DNA from: an uncultured Flavobacteriales bacterium
GTDB lineage: Bacteria; Bacteroidota; Bacteroidia; Flavobacteriales; UBA1820
Direction: 5' to 3'
DNA: 16,715 nt
NCBI GenBank assembly: GCA_902478645.1
Contig: CABSLV010000035.1
Location: 1-16,715 of the forward strand
The position numbers were made by a program, and so were the translations under genes. Numbering within the stretch: position 1 is the stretch's first letter; each line of letters opens with the position of its first letter. Under the pieces are notes generated by a model. It had not been told where the DNA came from, did not search any database, and worked only from the letters and a program-made list of their open reading frames with translations. Shown here piece after piece: positions 1-7,111 of the stretch.

Positions 1-46
1 CTTTGCGCCCCGCCTGCCCGCTTGTATGCTTGTTCGCCCCCCGCGT

Positions 47-516
47 TTACGGGTGGTGATACGGCAAATGGTTCAGGATGGAGAACGCCCGGTATAGCTG
101 CTCGGTAAAGAACAGCCGGACCATCTGATGCGAGAAAGTCATCGGGGAGAGGCTCACCTTCCCGTTGGCCCGGCGGTAAACCTCGTCTGAAAAGCCGTAA
201 GGACCGCCCACTACGAAGACCAGGCGGCGTACACCCGCATTCATCTGTTTTTGCAGGTAGTCGGCAAAACCGGTGGAAGTAAACGAACTTCCTCTTTCAT
301 CCAGGAGGACGACTACATCTTCGGGGCGGATTCGGGCCAGCAGCTCGCGTCCTTCCCGGGTTTTCTGTTCCGCCTCCGAGAGGTTTCGGGCGTTTTTCAC
401 ATCGGGAAGTTCCTCGAGGCAGAAGTCGGCGAAGCGTTGCAGACGCTTCCCGTATTCCGCCGTGAGTCCTTTCAGTGCAGGGGAATCCGTATATCCGACG
501 GCCAGCAGAGTCAGTT

Positions 517-520
<4 letters not shown>
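47..520 (-). CDS. rlmH: 23S rRNA (pseudouridine-1915-N3) methyltransferase RlmH
   Basis: The 157-residue product matches the RlmH (YbeA) family in length and motifs. Known role: a SPOUT-fold, SAM-dependent enzyme that methylates N3 of pseudouridine 1915 in helix 69 of 23S rRNA, on the assembled 70S ribosome in the cytoplasm. Visible family motifs are LLDERG (residues 72-77), the SAM-binding glycine loop VVGGPYGF (103-110), LSPMTFSHQMVR (124-135) and the conserved C-terminal tail QLYRAFSILNHLPYHH (141-156). The tail is complete, so the gene is not truncated. Its ATG overlaps the stop codon of the upstream sigma-54-type regulator by 4 nt (ATGA at 517-520). The two are therefore probably co-transcribed and translationally coupled, and no separate promoter is visible. 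Positions 1-46 beyond its stop hold nothing I can identify. Confidence 0.97.
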
Positions 521-1758
<1,238 letters not shown>

Positions 1759-1771
1759 ACGGTAAATGAAA

Positions 1772-1809
1772 AAGGGTTAGTCCGAACACAAAGTTACGGA
1801 ATAACCCTT
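1772..1809. promoter_or_regulatory. Inverted repeat around the regulator gene's -7 box, candidate operator
   Basis: A perfect 8-bp inverted repeat, AAGGGTTA (1772-1779) and TAACCCTT (1802-1809), is separated by 22 nt. The -7 element of the minus-strand regulator gene lies near its centre. One arm falls in the predicted 5' leader and the other in the promoter spacer. The arrangement suits a dimeric repressor or autoregulator site, or a leader hairpin; which one is inference. Confidence 0.4.
1789..1796 (-). promoter_or_regulatory. Bacteroidota -7 element for the sigma-54-type regulator gene
   Basis: On the minus strand the sequence is TAACTTTG, a perfect match to the Bacteroidota primary sigma -7 consensus TAnnTTTG. 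It lies 30 nt before the ATG, which predicts a leader of about 25 nt. The nearest TTTG (1822-1825) is 25 nt upstream, longer than the usual 19-21, so the -33 element is poor. Confidence 0.55.
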
Positions 1810-1817
1810 AAAGTCGT

Positions 1818-1832
1818 CTGACAAAATGTCAG
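1818..1832 (-). terminator. Small hairpin after the secreted-protein gene, weak terminator candidate
   Basis: A perfect 6-bp stem with a 3-nt loop (CTGACA and TGTCAG) begins 4 nt beyond the stop codon of the minus-strand gene at 1836-2516. No real U-tract follows on that strand, so termination would be leaky at best. Read-through into the regulator-rlmH pair is possible. Confidence 0.3.
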
Positions 1833-1835
1833 GTT

Positions 1836-2516
1836 TTATTTCCCTGTGCAGTATTTGTAGACTTCGATGTAGTCTTCCCGGGTTTTGAGGCGGTTTTTGT
1901 TTTTCTTCAGGAAAGCTTTCAGTCCGGCGGCTTTGTCCGGGAAAGCATTCTGAATGTCGCGTTGGGTGCGGAAGGGGATGTGTTCGCCGTTGCGGGAGAT
2001 GTAGTAATCATACATCAACTTCACATGGATGTCGTAGGGCATGGCCGGCATCAGGGCAAAGTTGGCGTAACTGGTGGCGGAACGCAGGTTGGAATTGTTG
2101 TTGGGGATGACGCTCCCGTAGGCATCGGTGCGTTCCTGTGGGGTGGCCGTGCCGATGTGCTCCACGTACAGCCCGTCATCCTTGGCCGGGAAGATGGCTT
2201 CGATCAGTTCGCCTTTGCCGGGGGTCTTGGGTACCAGGGTCAGGGAGTCGATCGTTACCATGGCAATCTTTTCGGGATGGTCCACCAGATAGATCGTCCC
2301 GTTTTGGGCAAATACCAGATCCTGTGTGATCACGCAGTAGTTCAGCATGGCGGTCGAGGTCGAGCCGTCGGAGTAGGTAACCACACCGGGGCGGAATTTC
2401 TCGAGGATCATGTGGTAGGTCAAGGGATCGCGACCGGTAGTATCTTCATGTACCCATTGTCCCCACACGGGGGCGGTTATAATGGTCAGCAGGGTTAAAA
2501 ACAGTAGTCTTTTCAT
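1836..2516 (-). CDS. Secreted protein of unknown function
   Basis: I do not recognise this 226-residue protein. It has a clear N-terminal signal peptide: MKRLL, then a hydrophobic core to about residue 16, with likely cleavage after VWG at residue 19, giving a mature N-terminus QWVHED. There is no lipobox cysteine, so the product is probably periplasmic. No transmembrane segment follows. The mature part is mixed in composition, with a short asparagine run (PNNNSN, about 148-153) and a lysine-rich C-terminus (about 195-225). The middle segment with YSDGSTSTAMLNY, then FAQNGTIYLVDHPEKI, looks like consecutive beta strands, as in small beta-sheet proteins of Bacteroidota, but no family can be named. 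It has its own canonical promoter upstream and is followed by the regulator-rlmH pair in the same direction. Confidence 0.85.
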   Translation of the reverse strand: MKRLLFLTLLTIITAPVWGQWVHEDTTGRDPLTYHMILEKFRPGVVTYSDGSTSTAMLNYCVITQDLVFAQNGTIYLVDHPEKIAMVTIDSLTLVPKTPGKGELIEAIFPAKDDGLYVEHIGTATPQERTDAYGSVIPNNNSNLRSATSYANFALMPAMPYDIHVKLMYDYYISRNGEHIPFRTQRDIQNAFPDKAAGLKAFLKKNKNRLKTREDYIEVYKYCTGK

Positions 2517-2545
2517 GGCAGTACGGATTTTCTAATGTCCTGTCC

Positions 2546-2578
2546 CAAATATAGGGAGTTTTTTGAGAAAAAAACAAA
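2546..2578 (-). promoter_or_regulatory. Promoter of the secreted-protein gene
   Basis: Read on the minus strand, TTTG (2578-2575), a 21-nt spacer and TATATTTG (2553-2546) match both Bacteroidota promoter elements and their usual spacing. The ATG at 2516 would have a leader of roughly 24 nt. Confidence 0.7.
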
Positions 2579-2691
2579 AAGGAAAATTTTATTGCATGTT
2601 TTTGCCGGATAGGCATTTCCGGACAGAGAAGCAAGGGAGGAGAGGAGAAAAATAAATTTTGGTTTTAACGAAAAAGAACACGGGGGATGTT

Positions 2692-2699
2692 TACATTTG
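2692..2699 (+). promoter_or_regulatory. -7 element of the rubrerythrin promoter
   Basis: TACATTTG matches the -7 consensus TAnnTTTG and lies 28 nt before the rubrerythrin ATG at 2728. No good TTTG sits 19-21 nt upstream. The element overlaps the N-terminal extension of a longer open frame from 2659, which argues for the downstream start. A weak -33 box may point to an activator, but no binding site is evident. Confidence 0.55.
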
Positions 2700-2727
2700 T
2701 CCGGTAATCATCAATCATCATAAAACT

Positions 2728-3300
2728 ATGAGTCTGAAAGGAACACAAACTGAAAAAAACCTTCTGATCTCCTTTGCCGGAGAGTCGCAGGCGCGTTCTC
2801 GTTATAAATTTTTCGCATCGAAAGCGCGTAAGGAAGGATACGAACAGATAGCCGCCGTGTTCGAGGAAACCGCCGAACAGGAAAAGGAGCACGCCGAGCG
2901 TTTCTTCAAGTTCCTCGAAGGAGGAATGGTCGAAATCACGGCATCGTATCCCGCCGGAGTGATCGGTACAACCCTCGAAAACCTCAAGGCCGCCGCTGCC
3001 GGCGAACACGAAGAATGGGTCGATATGTATCCCGTCTTTGCCGACGTGGCGCAGCAGGAAGGTTTCACCGAGATCGCTACCGCATGGCGGAACATTGCCA
3101 AGGTGGAAGCCTTCCACGAGAGCCGTTACCTCAAGTTGCTCGAACGCGTGGAAAACGGTACGGTCTTCGAACGCGAGGAGGAAATCGAATGGCAGTGCCG
3201 CAACTGCGGATTTGTCTTCCGGGGCAAAAAGGTGCCCGGGAAATGCCCGGCCTGTGAACATCCCCAGGCATATTTCGAGCCCAAGCGTGACAATTATTGA
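2728..3300 (+). CDS. rbr: Rubrerythrin
   Basis: The 190-residue product is a classical two-domain rubrerythrin: a ferritin-like diiron domain followed by a rubredoxin domain. The family reduces hydrogen peroxide to water in the cytoplasm of anaerobes, with electrons passing from the rubredoxin iron to the diiron site. Visible ligand motifs are E19 in AGESQARSRY, E52 and H55 in EQEKEH, the GEHEEW segment (92-97), and E127 and H130 in KVEAFH. The FeS4 site is C157-x2-C160 and C173-x2-C176. I chose the ATG at 2728 rather than the in-frame start at 2659 because the protein then begins MSLKGTQTEKN as in known rubrerythrins, and because the longer frame would be translated through the promoter. The gene is monocistronic: own promoter, strong terminator right after the stop. 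Confidence 0.97.
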   Translation: MSLKGTQTEKNLLISFAGESQARSRYKFFASKARKEGYEQIAAVFEETAEQEKEHAERFFKFLEGGMVEITASYPAGVIGTTLENLKAAAAGEHEEWVDMYPVFADVAQQEGFTEIATAWRNIAKVEAFHESRYLKLLERVENGTVFEREEEIEWQCRNCGFVFRGKKVPGKCPACEHPQAYFEPKRDNY

Positions 3301-3320
3301 GCCGGGAAGGGAACGCAGAG

Positions 3321-3364
3321 AAAAAAAACGCCGGGAAGGTGAAAGCACCTTCCCGGCGTTTTTT
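3321..3364 (+). terminator. Intrinsic terminator of the rubrerythrin gene
   Basis: A perfect 13-bp GC-rich stem (3329-3341 with 3346-3358) closes a 4-nt AAAG loop and is followed by six T. Eight A residues precede it and extend the stem with A-T pairs, so it could act in both directions. It starts about 20 nt after the stop codon. Confidence 0.93.
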
Positions 3365-3461
3365 CTGCGGATAGTCCAGTCCGATTCCCGGCAAGTGAAA
3401 AGGGAATGGAAACCGCCAATTTTTTCAAGGTGTTTTGTCCATTTTTTTCGTGCGAAAAAAG

Positions 3462-3469
3462 TACCTTTG
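3462..3469 (+). promoter_or_regulatory. -7 element of the prmC operon promoter
   Basis: TACCTTTG matches TAnnTTTG exactly. The best upstream TTTG (3434-3437) is 24 nt away, slightly far. The predicted transcript would begin only a few nucleotides before the first ATG at 3480. Confidence 0.55.
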
Positions 3470-3479
3470 AGAAGAAAGT

Positions 3480-4343
3480 ATGGAAGAAAAGATGACACTG
3501 TCGCAGTGGCGGAAAGAGTTTGTCGCATCTCTGTCGGGGTTGTATCCTCCGGAGGAAGCCCAGGCACTGTTTTTTCGTTCGGTGGAGCACGCCTTGGGGA
3601 TAGGCCGGCTGCGCTATGCGATGGAAAAAGACCGGGAACTCTCCGGGGAGGATTCCGAACGTCTTCGCCGTATCGAGGGCGAGCTTCTCACGGGGCGTCC
3701 TTTGCAGTACATCACCGGTACGCAAGTGTTTTGCGGACGCAGTTTTTCGGTGGACGCCCGGGTGCTCATCCCCCGGGGCGAGACCGAGGAATTGGTCGAT
3801 CGGGTCCTGCGGGAAAATGCCGGGCGGACGGCCCGGGTGTTGGATGTAGGTACGGGAAGCGGAGCGATCGCCGTGAGCCTGGCTTTGGAGCGTCCCGCCT
3901 GGAGGGTCGAAGCGCTCGATGTGAGTGCGGATGCTTTGGCTCTCGCCCGGGAAAATGCCCGGCGTTTGGGGGCGGAGGTAGAGTTTCGGCAGGCGGACAT
4001 CCTGCAGGAGGATGCATGGACGGCCTTGGGGACTTACGATATGGTGGTGTCCAACCCTCCGTATGTGCGGGAGAGTGAACGGGAGCAGATGCATGACAAT
4101 GTACGGCGGTATGAGCCTTCCTTGGCATTGTTTGTTCCGGACGAAGACCCTTTGCGGTTTTACCGGGCCATCGGCCGGTTTGCCTTTGCAGGCTTGACGG
4201 CAGGAGGAAGGCTGTATTTCGAGATCAATCGGGCGTTCGGCCGCCAGACGGCGGAACTGTTGGCCGGCCTGGGTTTCGCGGAGGTAGAAGTATTCCAGGA
4301 TATCAACGGGTGCGACCGGATGGTACGTGCCGTAAAAAAGTGA
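3480..4343 (+). CDS. prmC: Peptide chain release factor N5-glutamine methyltransferase PrmC
   Basis: The 287-residue product has the full PrmC (HemK) architecture. Known role: SAM-dependent N5-methylation of the glutamine in the GGQ motif of release factors RF1 and RF2, in the cytoplasm. A helical N-terminal domain (about 1-75) ends in PLQYITG (74-80), which contacts the release factor. The Rossmann methyltransferase domain shows the SAM loop DVGTGSGAI (122-130) and the catalytic, glutamine-binding NPPY (192-195). The usual RPETEELV reads RGETEELV (99-106), a conservative oddity rather than a defect. Two starts are possible: ATG 3480, or ATG 3492 (MTLSQW). The predicted transcription start lies so close to 3480 that 3492 deserves consideration. 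It heads an apparent operon: the lipocalin gene starts 7 nt after its stop. Confidence 0.95.
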   Translation: MEEKMTLSQWRKEFVASLSGLYPPEEAQALFFRSVEHALGIGRLRYAMEKDRELSGEDSERLRRIEGELLTGRPLQYITGTQVFCGRSFSVDARVLIPRGETEELVDRVLRENAGRTARVLDVGTGSGAIAVSLALERPAWRVEALDVSADALALARENARRLGAEVEFRQADILQEDAWTALGTYDMVVSNPPYVRESEREQMHDNVRRYEPSLALFVPDEDPLRFYRAIGRFAFAGLTAGGRLYFEINRAFGRQTAELLAGLGFAEVEVFQDINGCDRMVRAVKK

Positions 4344-4350
4344 AAGCAAG

Positions 4351-4848
4351 ATGGAAAAAGAACCTGAAAATCGTTATGTCCCCCGTGAGCGGACGGTCGA
4401 AGGCTTGGACATCGACCGCTACATGGGGCTTTGGTACGAGATCGCCCGGTTTGACCACCGTTTCGAACGGGGCATGGACAACGTGACGGCGCAATACGAG
4501 CGTACGGGCGAAAACCGGGTGAAGGTTACCAACAGCGGTTTCCGGAACGGAAAACGGCACTTGGCCCATGGGAAAGCCCGTATTCCCGATCCGAAACATC
4601 CCGGGAGACTGGAGGTGTCGTTCTTTCTGTGGTTCTATGCGGACTATTACGTGATGGAACTCGGGGAGGACTATTCCTATGCTTTGGTGGGCAGTAGCAG
4701 CGACAAGTATCTGTGGATCCTGGCCCGTACGCCTTACCTGCCGAAGGAAACGACCGATCACCTGTTGGCCTGCGCCCGGGAGCGGGGTTACGATACCTCG
4801 AAACTGATCTGGGTCGGGCAGCAATCCGATGGGGGACAGGCGCGTTGA
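4351..4848 (+). CDS. Lipocalin family protein (Blc-like), no signal peptide
   Basis: The 165-residue product belongs to the bacterial lipocalins, eight-stranded barrels that bind small hydrophobic ligands. Motifs: the lipocalin signature G-x-W at G26-L-W28 within YMGLWYEIARF, the second conserved block DYSYALVG (107-114) and the third LWILARTP (121-128). E. coli Blc is an outer-membrane lipoprotein. This one begins MEKEPENRYVPRERTVEGLD, charged and without a hydrophobic core or lipobox cysteine, so it is most likely cytoplasmic. No upstream in-frame signal peptide is available, because prmC ends 7 nt before the start. The ligand is unknown. It lies between prmC and a PfkB kinase with short gaps and is probably co-transcribed with both. 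Confidence 0.9.
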   Translation: MEKEPENRYVPRERTVEGLDIDRYMGLWYEIARFDHRFERGMDNVTAQYERTGENRVKVTNSGFRNGKRHLAHGKARIPDPKHPGRLEVSFFLWFYADYYVMELGEDYSYALVGSSSDKYLWILARTPYLPKETTDHLLACARERGYDTSKLIWVGQQSDGGQAR

Positions 4849-4888
4849 GAGAAAGGGCCGTTCGGACGGTAAAAACGTATAAAAAACA

Positions 4889-5779
4889 ATGGAAAAGACA
4901 GTAGTTGGTATCGGGGAGATCCTCTGGGACATCTTCCCGCAGGGAAAGCGTTTGGGTGGAGCTCCGGCCAATTTCGCCTGGAATATGGCCCAACTCAGTT
5001 ACCGGGCCCGCTTGCTCACCGCCGTAGGACGCGATGAGTTGGGGCAGGAGATTCTGCGGAGCTTGGCCCCCTCGGGGCTTGACGCCGATGTGCAGCAGAC
5101 GGATTATCCCACCGGAAGCGTGCAGGTGGAGACCGATGCGGCCGGGGTGCCCACGTATCGGTTTCGGGCGGATGTAGCCTGGGATCATCTGCGCTTTACG
5201 GAAGCGGAAGCCGCTATGGCGGCTTCCGCCGATTGCGTGTGCTACGGGACTCTGGCCAGCCGAAGCTCCGGGACAGCACGCAGCCTGGAGGCATTTTTGC
5301 AGGTGGTCGCCCGGCGGAAGACGGCTTGCCGGGTGTTTGACGTGAACTTGCGGCAGGATTTTTATTCGCGGGAGTTGATCGAGCGCTTGCTCGGGCTTTC
5401 GGATGTGGTGAAAGTGAACGAGGAGGAACTGGAGATTCTCGCCGGAATGTGGTTGCCCGGAGCGGGGGACCGCGAGGAAAAATGCCGGGAACTTCTCGCC
5501 CGTTTCGGCCTGCGCCTTGTGGTGCTCACTTGCGGCGGGCAGGGAAGTCTGGTGGTCTGCTCCGATGGGGAAATCTCCCGAAAGTCCTCTCCTGTTATCG
5601 AGATTGCCGATACGGTGGGTGCGGGCGATGCCTTTACCGCCGGTTTTTGTGCCGGTTTGCTCGGGGGGAAGCGTTTGGAGCGCTGCCATGAACTGGGTGT
5701 TGAACTGGCCTCGTTCGTATGTTCCCGTCCGGGTGCGATGCAGCAAATCCCGCAGGCTCTTCGCGAAAAGTTTTTTTAA
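4889..5779 (+). CDS. PfkB-family carbohydrate kinase (fructokinase-like)
   Basis: The 296-residue product is a ribokinase/PfkB-fold sugar kinase that transfers the gamma-phosphate of ATP to a sugar hydroxyl. The N-terminal substrate-side signature GGAPANFAWNMAQL lies at 23-36. PfkB signature 2 is DTVGAGDAFTAGF (241-253), with D247 as the catalytic base and the GAGD anion hole. The start MEKTVVGIGEILWDIFPQG and the GGAPAN motif are those of fructokinase-like members, but substrate specificity cannot be fixed from sequence alone. The length is normal. It is probably third in the prmC-lipocalin operon, 40 nt after the lipocalin; a small CCGT-TCGG-ACGG hairpin (about 4859-4870) occurs in that gap. 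Its stop codon overlaps the stop of the convergent metallophosphoesterase gene. Confidence 0.93.
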   Translation: MEKTVVGIGEILWDIFPQGKRLGGAPANFAWNMAQLSYRARLLTAVGRDELGQEILRSLAPSGLDADVQQTDYPTGSVQVETDAAGVPTYRFRADVAWDHLRFTEAEAAMAASADCVCYGTLASRSSGTARSLEAFLQVVARRKTACRVFDVNLRQDFYSRELIERLLGLSDVVKVNEEELEILAGMWLPGAGDREEKCRELLARFGLRLVVLTCGGQGSLVVCSDGEISRKSSPVIEIADTVGAGDAFTAGFCAGLLGGKRLERCHELGVELASFVCSRPGAMQQIPQALREKFF

Positions 5780-6981
5780 TTCTCGGAACTTCCCTCCGAG
5801 CGGTGCAGGGTGATGCACGTGATCTCCGGGCGCATCCCTACGCGCGCCGGAAAGAAATGGTAGCCGATGCCCCGATTGACGTAGAGTTGCCGGCCGTTTT
5901 CCCGGTAGGGTCCCGCCCAGTAGGGATAGCGGTATTGGATGGGGCTCCATTGCCGGTTTTCCGACAGGCGGAAGGCCAGTTGCATGGCATGCGTGTGTCC
6001 GGAGAGCGTCAGATCGACAAAGGTCGGATAGTGGGCTACGATGCGCTCGAAATGCGTGGGGTCGTGCGAGAGCAGGACGATGAACGCATCCTCAGGAATG
6101 CCTTCGAGGGCTTTCCCGAGGTCGCCCCGGGCAGGAAAGGGCCCCGTACCCCAGTTTTCCACACCAGCCAGGTACAACGTGTCGCCGCCCCGGACGATGG
6201 GCGTGTGAGCGTTGTCCAATACCTGGAATCCTGCGCGGCGGTAATAGCTGTGCAGCGAATCCATCTGCGCTTCCCGTTGGGCGGGGGTGAGGCTGTGATC
6301 GTACTCGCAGTAGTCGTGGTTGCCGATCACCGCGTATTTGCCCTCCGGGGCGTGCAGGGCCGAGAGGTAGTCTATCCAGGGAAGCATGTCGGCCGAGTTG
6401 TCGTTGAGGATATCGCCCGTGAGTACGATCATGTCGCCCTGCAGTCCCGCGATCATCTCGAAAGCGCGGGGCAGGTGGCGGTCGTCCGGGCGGAACGAAC
6501 CCAGGTGCAGGTCCGAGATTTGTACGATCCGCAGTCCGTCCAGACCTTCCGGTACCCGGGGGCTTTCCATCACGAAGTCCTCGACCCGGTAGTCGGTCTT
6601 TCCCCGCAGGATGCCTTCCACCACGGTGGCGATGCCGGCCAGGGCCAAAAGGCACGAGAGGAGAAACAAACCTTTGAGGGGTGCGGAAGGCCACGCTCCG
6701 GTAGTGGCGCGGCGAAAGAGGCGGTACAGGTCGTCGATGACGGCGCCTATGCACAAGGGCAGGGTGGCGCAGGCGTAAAAGAGTACCGCGATGGCCACGG
6801 CCCGGGCCGCGGTGTAGAGCGACAGTTCGCCGGTCAGGGATATCCCGACGTACAGCAGGGCGGCCAGCCCCATGGCGGCGTAGATCCTCCGGGCGGTGCG
6901 CGGGGAGGAGGCCCTGCGCAGATAGCGGTAGGCATAGAGGCCGGACAGAAGGGCGATCGTCAGGGTGATGTAGATGACCAT
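5776..6981 (-). CDS. Membrane-anchored metallophosphoesterase (YaeI-like)
   Basis: The 401-residue product has an N-terminal membrane region followed by a calcineurin-like metallophosphoesterase domain. Hydrophobic segments lie at about 2-19, 33-50, 60-82 and 103-123, so four transmembrane helices are likely. The catalytic domain carries all five metal-binding motifs: DLH (157-159), GD (189-190), GNHD (220-223), H306 in LLSHDP, and GHTH (328-331). The domain most resembles the YaeI/YkuE type, for which phosphodiesterase activity on lipid substrates has been reported; the substrate here is unknown. The active site would face whichever side the even number of helices leaves the C-terminus, the same side as the N-terminus and probably cytoplasmic. 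The gene is convergent with the sugar kinase (4-nt overlap of stop codons) and divergent from mfd. Confidence 0.92.
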   Translation of the reverse strand: MVIYITLTIALLSGLYAYRYLRRASSPRTARRIYAAMGLAALLYVGISLTGELSLYTAARAVAIAVLFYACATLPLCIGAVIDDLYRLFRRATTGAWPSAPLKGLFLLSCLLALAGIATVVEGILRGKTDYRVEDFVMESPRVPEGLDGLRIVQISDLHLGSFRPDDRHLPRAFEMIAGLQGDMIVLTGDILNDNSADMLPWIDYLSALHAPEGKYAVIGNHDYCEYDHSLTPAQREAQMDSLHSYYRRAGFQVLDNAHTPIVRGGDTLYLAGVENWGTGPFPARGDLGKALEGIPEDAFIVLLSHDPTHFERIVAHYPTFVDLTLSGHTHAMQLAFRLSENRQWSPIQYRYPYWAGPYRENGRQLYVNRGIGYHFFPARVGMRPEITCITLHRSEGSSEN

Positions 6982-7020
6982 AGCATTGAGAGGCGCTTTG
7001 CCTTGCGCCTTTGATGGGGG

Positions 7021-7028
7021 CTAAGATA
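7021..7028 (-). promoter_or_regulatory. Possible -7 element for the metallophosphoesterase gene
   Basis: On the minus strand the sequence is TATCTTAG, one mismatch from TAnnTTTG, 39 nt before the ATG. No convincing -33 element is visible, so this is a weak call. Confidence 0.3.
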
Positions 7029-7081
7029 GTTTTTTTCTCCCCACGCAGGTGTGAATGTTTTTATAATAATCGTCGGTGGCG

Positions 7082-7089
7082 TATCTTTG
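7082..7089 (+). promoter_or_regulatory. -7 element of the mfd promoter
   Basis: TATCTTTG matches TAnnTTTG and lies 22 nt before the TTG start of mfd. A T-rich stretch at 7057-7062 is at about the right distance for a -33 element but is not a clear TTTG. Confidence 0.5.
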
Positions 7090-7111
7090 TCCTACTTACT
7101 TTTAGTCGGCA

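Noticed and set aside
2659..2727. N-terminal extension of rubrerythrin by 23 residues.
   Set aside because: It would run through the -7 box, is unlike the rubrerythrin N-terminus, and an ATG at 2728 gives the family start.
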